The translations under genes and the position numbers were made by a program. From the NCBI GenBank assembly GCA_020846515.1, contig JADLDX010000127.1, positions 1-5,124 of the forward strand: 5,124 bases of DNA. The letters run 5' to 3'. The notes beneath the pieces are model-generated. The model saw only the letters and a list, made by a program, of their open reading frames with translations. It made no database searches and was not told the origin of the DNA. The stretch comes from Pirellulaceae bacterium. GTDB lineage: Bacteria > Planctomycetota > Planctomycetia > Pirellulales > Pirellulaceae. Shown piece by piece: positions 1 to 5,124 of the stretch. Positions within the stretch are counted from its first letter, which is position 1, and each line of letters starts with the position of its first letter.

Positions 1-104
1 CGGCCATCGCAGCCGTGGCCGCTCGCTACCAGGCCTCTGCCCATATCGATTCCGTACAGAGCTTTCGACCTGGCCGGCCAGTGCCAACCCATCGCGTGCA
101 GTAA
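1..104 (+). CDS. C-terminal end of an unidentified protein (partial, 5' end outside window)
   Basis: The third forward frame reads 33 codons from base 3 and stops at TAA (102-104). The peptide begins AIAAVAARYQ and ends RPVPTHRVQ. It is rich in Ala, Val and Arg, and most third positions are C or G, which looks like genuine coding sequence. Another forward frame is also open here but gives a Pro/Ser/Cys-rich peptide that is less protein-like. A leftward frame is open too, from an ATG at about 92. If real, this gene converges on the SprT-like gene, with 48 bp between the two stops and a hairpin in that gap. I do not recognise the family; too little is present to assign a function. Confidence 0.45.
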   Translation, partial: AIAAVAARYQASAHIDSVQSFRPGRPVPTHRVQ

Positions 105-111
105 GCCGAGT

Positions 112-134
112 GCCGAGTCGCGGAGCGACTCGGC
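112..134. repeat. Perfect 10-bp stem hairpin between convergent gene ends
   Basis: GCCGAGTCGC (112-121) and GCGACTCGGC (125-134) are exact reverse complements around a GGA loop. The hairpin starts 19 nt after the SprT-like stop codon on the minus strand and 8 nt after the stop of the probable partial gene on the plus strand. No T tract follows on either strand, so it is not a classical intrinsic terminator. It could still attenuate transcription or protect 3' ends. From memory, GCCGAGTCGC-type hairpins recur between genes in some planctomycetes, so a dispersed intergenic repeat is the likeliest nature. A partial extra copy of the left arm (GCCGAG) lies at 105-110. Confidence 0.75.
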
Positions 135-152
135 TACGAGACGGCGATCAGA

Positions 153-1007
153 CTATTTGAGTAAGCTTAGGTGCGCCAGCGGCACGTAGAACTTGCGGTA
201 ACTCTTGCCATCGTCGTACTTTTGACCTTCGGCATCTGGTACCAGCACTGTGGCTCGACGTGTGATGCGATTGACTTTGCCGATAAACTGCCGGCCCTCA
301 TGCTGGAATGAGACCATCGAGCCCACGCGTACATTGAACTTCTTGGCCGCGCGTTCATGCTGCGTCACCAGGTCATGCTTATGTTCGGTATGGCCAAAAA
401 TGCGATGAGCGATCGTTTGAAATCGTCCAGCGGCACAGTTGCTGTCGATCCAGACCAACATCTCTGCCAAATGAATTAACTCGTGCTCCAGGATCCGCTG
501 CATGGCTTCCATGCGATTGGAGCACACATGCCCGGTCACCCGAATCGGTCGCTCCAAGTCGCCAAAAGTTTGGAACAAGAGGGTAGCCGACAGAGCTATT
601 TCATACGAGGTCTTCGTCGCCCGTTGTCCGCGTAGTCGATGTACCGATCGAATGGTTTTGCCCCCGGCGCTGGTCATACGGCTCGACCAACGGAACGACA
701 TACCGTGCAATCGAGCCAATGGTAGCAGTCGCGAATCGAAGAACAGCACATCGTACAGCTCCGCCATGCGTTGCAAATCGGCGGCCGTCGTCGAGGTAAA
801 GTTACCCGATTTCATGACACGGGAATGGCTGAGCACCGTCTCGGCGATTTCGCTGGTTCGGCGGCGAATGTCTTCCATAACCAAATGTCTGCGCGTAATT
901 ACCTGCCCTAAGGCCAAGGCTTGTTCTTCATGCCTCAGTTGGATCGGTGTCGAAGAACCCGATGTCTTCGAGTGTGACAACGACCTTGGCTGCGGAGTGC
1001 TCGCCAT
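153..1007 (-). CDS. SprT-like zinc metalloprotease-family protein with C-terminal SH3/KOW-like domain
   Basis: This encodes 284 residues from the ATG at 1005-1007. Residues 1-75 are polar, then helical and charged. The SprT-like core is about 76-216: a helix followed by the LYDVLFFDSRL segment, the Trp/Arg/Gly strand typical of SprT (FRWSSRMTSAGG), and the metal and catalytic motif HELIH (H175, E176, H179). Residues 225-282 resemble a small beta-barrel (VRVGSMVSFQHEGRQFIGKV, then RATVLV), of SH3/KOW type. Known relatives include Spartan, which cleaves DNA-protein crosslinks, and bacterial SprT, whose role is poorly defined. A cytoplasmic zinc peptidase or nucleic-acid-associated role is inferred only. 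There is no signal peptide or membrane segment. The third ligand, usually His in an HG motif, is not evident; Cys191 sits near that place. In-frame ATGs at 1098-1100 and 1122-1124 would give 315 or 323 residues. I chose 1007 because AGGAG lies 5 nt upstream. The gene is downstream of, and co-oriented with, the kinase gene. Confidence 0.85.
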   Translation of the reverse strand: MASTPQPRSLSHSKTSGSSTPIQLRHEEQALALGQVITRRHLVMEDIRRRTSEIAETVLSHSRVMKSGNFTSTTAADLQRMAELYDVLFFDSRLLPLARLHGMSFRWSSRMTSAGGKTIRSVHRLRGQRATKTSYEIALSATLLFQTFGDLERPIRVTGHVCSNRMEAMQRILEHELIHLAEMLVWIDSNCAAGRFQTIAHRIFGHTEHKHDLVTQHERAAKKFNVRVGSMVSFQHEGRQFIGKVNRITRRATVLVPDAEGQKYDDGKSYRKFYVPLAHLSLLK

Positions 1008-1012
1008 AGCTG

Positions 1013-1017
1013 CTCCT
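1013..1017 (-). promoter_or_regulatory. Shine-Dalgarno AGGAG that favours the start at 1007
   Basis: On the minus strand the sequence reads AGGAG, then CAGCT, then ATG. This is a consensus ribosome-binding core at 5-nt spacing. The upstream in-frame ATG at 1098-1100 has AGGGGTG, but only 2 nt away. The ATG at 1122-1124 has no recognisable site. The internal ATG at 1005-1007 is therefore the best initiation site, although a longer form cannot be excluded. Confidence 0.55.
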
Positions 1018-1124
1018 GATGACTGCAATGCGCGAAAGATGGATGTGAATCGGACTGTCGTACCGTGATGTGCCTCGTGCCGGGCGAACAGCGAGTTCAT
1101 GTCACCCCTAATTGTACGAAACAT

Positions 1125-1215
1125 CCATTAGCAAGTCGACCCACGATCTAGTCGACGTACTGGCCCGGGTTGTCTAGGAAATCTGTCTACAGAAGTGCAG
1201 AACATGATTCGATGT
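1125..1215. other. Short spacer between the kinase stop and the longest SprT-like reading frame
   Basis: It carries two GTCGAC hexamers (1135-1140 and 1151-1156), each self-complementary and able to pair over a 10-nt loop. It also has TGTCTA twice (1171-1176 and 1184-1189), the second inside CTGTCTACAG, a 4-bp inverted repeat with a 2-bp centre. There is no T-tract terminator after the kinase and no clear -35/-10 pair. Readthrough from the kinase into the SprT-like gene is therefore possible. If that gene starts at 1007, its leader extends to about 208 nt. Confidence 0.4.
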
Positions 1216-4200
1216 TCATCCAAGATCCGCAGAATCTTTTCGTTTCAACGTCAAGACGGAACGGCACCACGTTATGACATGATCAATACACTGTTCGAGT
1301 TCATAAAGGTGCTGGTCCATGGCTAACCAATTGGACGCCTGTGCCCAAACTTCAAAGCGGCCTGCCAGGTCGGCCGCTTCGAACAATCCCACGCTGCGAA
1401 AATTGCTCTTGAGTGTATGCACTGCTCGACGAGCTTCCTTTTGGTCATGGGCCTCGCTGGCTTGAGCAAACATAGTCACCAGTCGTTTGGCTTCCAGGCT
1501 CAATAATTCAATAACCTCGTGGGCCAACGCTGTATTGCCCCCGAGCAACTCGACTACGTCTTCAAAACTGGGCCACTCATCGATCGTCCAATCGTGCACT
1601 GCTTCAGTGCCCATGTCCGTCGAATGGTGAGTCGACTCGCCCGTGGCTGCATGTAACTCAGTAGAGCCCAGTCCCTCAGACGACTTAGGCGAGACACTTA
1701 AATCTTCTAACTTGATAAACATTGAGGCAGTGGATGTTTCTGCGAGTCCTGGCCCCGTGGCGGAGAGATCCGCGTTTTCGACGTGCAGCAACGGTACAGC
1801 CAAGATGGCTTGGCGCAAGGTTTCGAGCGGGATCGGTTTGACCAAAAAGCCATTCATGCCAACGGCTCGCGATTGTTCCCGATCGCTCGGCATTGCGTGG
1901 GCCGTCAATGCAATGATGTAGGCATTTTGGGCGCCAATGGCTTGTTCATGCGCCCTGATTTGTCGAGTGGCCTCCAAGCCGTCCACTTCCGGCATTTGGA
2001 TATCCATCAGCACGACGTCGTAGCGTTTGCTCGCGCATTTGCCAATCGCTTCGCGTCCGTTTTGTGCCAAGGTAACCGTATGCCCCAATTGATGCAGAAT
2101 GCCTTGGAGCACAGTTTGATTGATTGGACTGTCCTCTACCAACAGGATGTCAGCAGCCCGAGTCGCCGGTGGCTGTTTTTCCAATTCAAACCGACGTGAC
2201 GGATGTTCATCACCGACATCGTCTGACAACACACGTTGCAATTCATCGCGACAGATCGGACGCTGCAACCAATGGTAATCAGCATGACGTAACCAAGCAG
2301 GTGTTTGGCTAGGCCTGGCAAACGCCAAGGGTACCGTTAGCACAATTCGGGCGACGACCGGCAAGCTAGACGGCTGCTGATTCAATAATTCGCGGTAGTC
2401 GGCGACGATGACCGTGTGGTTGCCGGCCGAAAACAATGGCTTCGGTTCGCGAGCCAACAACTGCGGCACATCCATGCAAACCACCTCGCAGCCCAAGGTC
2501 TTCAAATCACGAGCGAGCACTTGCTGCCACAGAGTTGATTGAGCGACTAAGGCGACTTTCATCGACCCTGAATTAGTCTGCGCCAGTTCGTCATTGGTAG
2601 TCGGTCCGACGCTGCCCCATTGGGTCACTTGCATTGGTAGAGTGAAAGTGAATGTACTGCCTTGCTGCGGAACACTGGCCACCGAGATGGTACCATCCAT
2701 CAAGTGCACCAGTTCCCGGCAAATGGCTAAGCCCAAGCCGGTTCCCCCATACCGCCTGGTCGTACTACTGTCTGCTTGACGAAACGCCTCGAAAATTACC
2801 GCCTGTGTCTCTTCGGCAATGCCAATACCGGCATCGATCACACTAAACCGAATCCAAGCACTGCCCGTTGGCGCGCTGCCAGTTACCTCTGCGCCAGATT
2901 TGCGCGTGTCAGATATGCTTGAGTCAGATTTCTCTGGGTGGGGTTGGGCGTTAGTAGGATCAGCCGCCGAAAGCGTCGGAGCCGATTCGTCGAGTTCCAC
3001 TCGCACGCAGATATCGCCGCGCTGAGTGAACTTGATGGCGTTGCCGATCAGATTCAGCAAGACTTGTCGGACTCTTTGACGATCGCCGATCACTCTTGAT
3101 GGTAAGTTCGGTGCGCAGTCGATCACCAACTCGAGTCCACGCAATTGCGCACGGGCGGCCAGCGCGACAGCGGCCGACTCCACACACTCCAGCAGATCGA
3201 ATTCTTCACACTCCAGTTCAAGTCGATGAGCCTCTATCTTGGAAAAGTCGAGCAGCGCGTCGATGAGCGCGAGCAAGTTATCGCTGGAGTTACGTGCCAG
3301 GGCGATGTATTCGCGTTGCTGATCATCCAGATGGGATCGTTCTAGCAGTTCATGTAAACCGACAATGCCTGTTAACGGAGTTCGCAGTTCGTGACTGACA
3401 TTGGCAACGAATTCACTCTTGGCCATGTTAGCCCGTTCGGCCGCTTCTTTGGCCGCTTGCAATTCACTTACCGAGCGTTTGCGTCGCGTAATGTCGCGAA
3501 TGAAGATGGCCCAACCCGACGAGTTCTCAACTACCAATGGATGAGCGGAAATTTCAGCATCAAACCAGGTATCATCTGGTCGGCGCAAGCGGACTTCGAT
3601 ACGCCGTCCAGTGGCTTGCTTGAGCAATCGATTCAGCAGTACCGGGTCGCTACTATCCGATCCAGAACTTTTGTCACCCTGGTTCCGCGACGCGTTATCT
3701 TGGGCTCTGCGTTCTTTCGTGCGCGAGGGTTCGCTGGAGATGGGCGTTTCTTCACCAGTATCTGGTAGCCTGATGGCCCCTGATTCTGTGGTCACCAGCG
3801 CGTTGGTGGCGGCGCGCATAATCTCGCCCAAGGGTGGGTGCTCTTGTCCTTGCTGGTGATAACCCAGGATCGTTTCGACGGCCGGGTTAACTTCCAGAAC
3901 TCGTCCTTCGACGTCGACGATCAGCACGGCATCCAAGGCGGCTTGAATCAACGCGTGCGCCCAAGACTCGATGCGTTGTAATTGCTTGCGTCCACTCAGT
4001 GCTTCAGTGACATCCCAAAAAATGCCTTGTACGCCAACGATAGTTCCCGTGACATCGCGCAGCGGCGCTTTACGCACTTGCATGTAAGCGATGGTTCCAT
4101 CGGGCAATTGAGTGCGTTCAATATCATCGACGATCTTGCCATCGCGGGTGACACGCAAGTCATCATGACGGAACTTAGTCGCAATCGCTTCATCGTAAAA

Positions 4201-4797
4201 ATCATGGTCGGTCTTACCCAAAATGTCATCGATCTCGCGCCCTAATAGACTGCTGAAAGACTGGCTGACAAAGATAAACCGGCCGTCGAGATCTTTTTGC
4301 AGGACGTGAACTGGTAAGTGTTCCAGAAGTGTACGATGTGCGGTTTCCGAGCGTTGAACGGCCAAGCGTAGTTCAGACCCGGTTCGCTGCAACTGCTTGG
4401 CTCGACTCTTCACTCGTCCGACCAGGCGTCGACGTGCTCGGGCACGTTGTTGCAATCGCATACGTTGTTGGCGATGAGCCCAAGCGATGGCCAAGGCACC
4501 AACTGACACAAACAAACCGTTACGAATAGCGTCCCAGCGGGCATCGCCAGTGGTGAACAGAATTGGCATGTTGACCGTGGCCAGCGCCACCCAGCACAGT
4601 CCGACGGTGTAGCGGGCACCGAGAAATGTCAGGAAAACACTGTAAATCACCAACGGCAAGGCAGTTCCTAGGTCCACCGGACCAATCTTCCACACGACCG
4701 GCAAACCACTGCCCACGATGACGAATGTCGCGACGAGCGCCGCGAATCGCTGCGATCGTTCTTTGCGCCACACGCTATGGATCTTCTTGCTGACCAT
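1216..4797 (-). CDS. Membrane-bound hybrid sensor histidine kinase (4TM-PAS-PAS-HisKA-HATPase-pseudoREC-REC-HPt)
   Basis: This 1193-residue kinase should sense a signal and drive a multistep phosphorelay. After a basic N-terminus, four hydrophobic segments (about 18-36, 44-61, 63-81 and 94-107) form a compact membrane module with short loops. A basic helical linker runs to about 150. PAS1 is about 155-265 (KDLDGRFIFV, LGKTDHDFY). PAS2 is about 280-440 with a polar insert near 337-390. HisKA is about 461-525, with SHELRTP and phosphoacceptor H469. HATPase_c is about 569-724: N-box NLIGNAIKFT, G1 DAGIG (D655), F-box IFEAFRQAD, G2 GGTGLGL; a 42-residue insert splits it near 604-645. A degenerate receiver is 746-859. 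A canonical receiver is about 883-1000 (E888/D889, D932, T965, K987). After a 70-residue linker, an HPt domain (about 1075-1178) has VHTLKS with H1127. The order resembles ArcB/BarA/TorS-type kinases. No response regulator lies in the window. The start is the ATG at 4795-4797; a TTG three codons earlier (4804-4806) is the furthest possible start, because an in-frame TGA lies 24 nt beyond it. Neither has a clear Shine-Dalgarno site. Ligand and target are unknown. Confidence 0.95.
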   Translation of the reverse strand: MVSKKIHSVWRKERSQRFAALVATFVIVGSGLPVVWKIGPVDLGTALPLVIYSVFLTFLGARYTVGLCWVALATVNMPILFTTGDARWDAIRNGLFVSVGALAIAWAHRQQRMRLQQRARARRRLVGRVKSRAKQLQRTGSELRLAVQRSETAHRTLLEHLPVHVLQKDLDGRFIFVSQSFSSLLGREIDDILGKTDHDFYDEAIATKFRHDDLRVTRDGKIVDDIERTQLPDGTIAYMQVRKAPLRDVTGTIVGVQGIFWDVTEALSGRKQLQRIESWAHALIQAALDAVLIVDVEGRVLEVNPAVETILGYHQQGQEHPPLGEIMRAATNALVTTESGAIRLPDTGEETPISSEPSRTKERRAQDNASRNQGDKSSGSDSSDPVLLNRLLKQATGRRIEVRLRRPDDTWFDAEISAHPLVVENSSGWAIFIRDITRRKRSVSELQAAKEAAERANMAKSEFVANVSHELRTPLTGIVGLHELLERSHLDDQQREYIALARNSSDNLLALIDALLDFSKIEAHRLELECEEFDLLECVESAAVALAARAQLRGLELVIDCAPNLPSRVIGDRQRVRQVLLNLIGNAIKFTQRGDICVRVELDESAPTLSAADPTNAQPHPEKSDSSISDTRKSGAEVTGSAPTGSAWIRFSVIDAGIGIAEETQAVIFEAFRQADSSTTRRYGGTGLGLAICRELVHLMDGTISVASVPQQGSTFTFTLPMQVTQWGSVGPTTNDELAQTNSGSMKVALVAQSTLWQQVLARDLKTLGCEVVCMDVPQLLAREPKPLFSAGNHTVIVADYRELLNQQPSSLPVVARIVLTVPLAFARPSQTPAWLRHADYHWLQRPICRDELQRVLSDDVGDEHPSRRFELEKQPPATRAADILLVEDSPINQTVLQGILHQLGHTVTLAQNGREAIGKCASKRYDVVLMDIQMPEVDGLEATRQIRAHEQAIGAQNAYIIALTAHAMPSDREQSRAVGMNGFLVKPIPLETLRQAILAVPLLHVENADLSATGPGLAETSTASMFIKLEDLSVSPKSSEGLGSTELHAATGESTHHSTDMGTEAVHDWTIDEWPSFEDVVELLGGNTALAHEVIELLSLEAKRLVTMFAQASEAHDQKEARRAVHTLKSNFRSVGLFEAADLAGRFEVWAQASNWLAMDQHLYELEQCIDHVITWCRSVLTLKRKDSADLG

Positions 4798-4867
4798 GAA
4801 AGGCAAACTCGTCGCTGGAATAGTTCAGGAGTCGGCTACCCACGTAGGTAAACCTGCCGACACATCT

Positions 4868-4895
4868 TAACCCTCCCGCTGCGCAGCAGTGGGAG
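4868..4895. repeat. Intergenic hairpin repeat, copy 1
   Basis: This is a 28-bp unit beginning TAACCCTCCC. Inside it, CTCCCGCTGC pairs with GCAGTGGGAG over a GCA loop (10 bp with one G-U), and its core GCTGCGCAGC is a perfect palindrome. It matches copy 2 at 26 of 28 positions with a 36-bp period. It lies about 70 bp upstream of the kinase start, in the likely promoter or leader region. The pattern resembles dispersed repeats I recall from planctomycete intergenic regions. Confidence 0.8.
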
Positions 4896-4903
4896 CAGGG
4901 AAC

Positions 4904-4931
4904 TAACCCTCCTGCTGCGTAGCAGTGGGAG
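4904..4931. repeat. Intergenic hairpin repeat, copy 2 (direct repeat of copy 1)
   Basis: It is identical to copy 1 except for two C-to-T changes (4912 and 4920). With flanking bases, CCCTCCTGCTGC (4907-4918) pairs with GCAGTGGGAGGG (4922-4933) over a GTA loop, using two G-U pairs. The changed bases keep the stem pairable as RNA, suggesting that the fold, or its history as a copied unit, matters. It is preceded by AACTAACCCTCC, which recurs inverted at 5089-5100. Confidence 0.8.
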
Positions 4932-4952
4932 GGTCGACTGGCGTCAGCTCAG

Positions 4953-5035
4953 TCGGGGAGGGGGCCTCCCGTGCTAACCAAAGCCTGAAGTACTTCGCTG
5001 CAAACTCGTCTGTGCGGCGCACGCACCCTCCCCGA
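4953..5035. repeat. Long-range inverted repeat TCGGGGAGGG / CCCTCCCCGA
   Basis: TCGGGGAGGG (4953-4962) is the exact reverse complement of CCCTCCCCGA (5026-5035), 63 bp apart. The left arm can also fold locally, as GGGAGG (4956-4961) with CCTCCC (4965-4970), so two structures compete. The bases between the arms hold no open reading frame with convincing coding character, and I see no other motif there. The right arm overlaps the left foot of the terminator stem. Confidence 0.55.
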
Positions 5036-5067
5036 AAAAACAGGCTGCAGTAGCGCCTGTTTTTTCG
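5033..5067. terminator. Bidirectional intrinsic terminator
   Basis: CGAAAAAACAGGC (5033-5045) and GCCTGTTTTTTCG (5055-5067) form a perfect 13-bp stem around a 9-nt loop. The six-A and six-T tracts give a U run on either strand, so it can act both ways. No gene in the window ends toward it, as the kinase reads away leftward. It most likely ends a leftward gene lying beyond 5124 and insulates the kinase promoter from readthrough. Confidence 0.8.
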
Positions 5068-5100
5068 ACCCTCCCGGGCGCTGCGCTGGGAGGGTTAGTT
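5068..5100. repeat. Intergenic hairpin repeat, copy 3 (inverted orientation)
   Basis: ACCCTCCC (5068-5075) pairs with GGGAGGGT (5088-5095). The interior GCG/CGC can extend the fold around a CTG loop. Read on the minus strand, it begins AACTAACCCTCC, exactly as the flank of copy 2 does. It is therefore a diverged inverted member of the same family, abutting the terminator. Confidence 0.7.
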
Positions 5101-5101
5101 C

Positions 5102-5119
5102 TGCTGCTGCGCAGCAGCA
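5102..5119. repeat. Perfect 18-bp palindrome TGCTGCTGCGCAGCAGCA
   Basis: The sequence is its own exact reverse complement with no spacer. It shares the core CTGCGCAGCAG with repeat copy 1 and lies two bases from copy 3, so it is probably another degenerate member of the same repeat cluster. A dimeric protein-binding site is the alternative. The window ends five bases later, so the right context is unknown. Confidence 0.75.
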
Positions 5120-5124
5120 AACTA

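Noticed and set aside
502..1068. Forward open frame of 188 codons opposite the SprT-like gene
   Set aside because: Its translation is rich in Cys, Arg and Ser with no recognisable domain, and it lies wholly antisense to a gene with clear motifs. It is a shadow frame.
1135..1156. Paired GTCGAC sites as an operator for the SprT-like gene
   Set aside because: A six-base palindrome occurring twice by chance is plausible at this composition, and no promoter elements accompany it.
1783..2199. Forward open frame of 138 codons opposite the receiver domain
   Set aside because: It is the complement of a conserved receiver-coding stretch. Its composition is explained by the codons of the real gene.
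3391..3768. Forward open frame of 125 codons opposite the kinase
   Set aside because: It is antisense to the PAS2/HisKA region, with no family features or ribosome-binding site. The opposite strand reads well-formed domains across the same bases.
4804..4806. TTG as the kinase start codon
   Set aside because: An ATG only three codons downstream (4795-4797) is the more common initiator, and neither has a Shine-Dalgarno site. The TTG remains possible but is not preferred.
4868..5119. Possible CRISPR array from repeated GC-rich units
   Set aside because: There are only two direct copies, with an 8-bp interval and no spacer-sized unique sequences; the others are inverted and diverged. No cas genes are present.
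4868..5119. Possible riboswitch or structured non-coding RNA
   Set aside because: The folds are simple repeat hairpins plus a terminator. I could not identify a conserved aptamer core, and no gene start follows the terminator on the plus strand within the window.

Overview
The window is a bacterial chromosomal fragment of moderate GC, dominated by one very large leftward (minus-strand) gene. I think it comes from a planctomycete, probably of the Pirellula/Rhodopirellula type. The signs are the intergenic hairpin repeats built on CCCTCCCGCTGCGCAGC and GCCGAGTCGCGGAGCGACTCGGC, the start of the large gene without a Shine-Dalgarno site, and a multi-domain hybrid kinase padded with low-complexity inserts. 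No taxonomic marker gene is present, so this is inference.

Layout, left to right. (1) Bases 1-104 hold the probable last 33 codons of a rightward gene that begins outside the window. (2) Bases 112-134 form a perfect hairpin in the short gap between two convergent gene ends. (3) Bases 153-1007 (minus) encode a SprT-like zinc metalloprotease-type protein with an HELIH motif and a C-terminal SH3/KOW-like barrel. Its best start has an AGGAG ribosome-binding site, although the reading frame is open as far as 1124. (4) Bases 1216-4797 (minus) encode a 1193-residue membrane-bound hybrid sensor histidine kinase: four membrane segments, two PAS domains, HisKA, HATPase_c, a degenerate receiver, a canonical receiver and an HPt domain. 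(5) Bases 4798-5124 hold no gene. They carry tandem and inverted hairpin repeats, a strong bidirectional intrinsic terminator and an 18-bp perfect palindrome.

The kinase carries a complete His-Asp-His relay in one chain (H469, D932, H1127). The output partner should therefore be a separate response regulator, and none is encoded here. The SprT-like gene lies downstream on the same strand. The gap is 91-208 bp depending on its true start, so cotranscription is possible but not shown. I see no functional link between the two genes.

The kinase and the protease belong to known families. The items most worth a second look are the nested inverted-repeat island at 4868-5119, the pseudo-receiver and inserts in the kinase, and the apparent replacement of the usual third zinc ligand in the SprT-like protein. 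I found no convincing evidence of an entirely new system.
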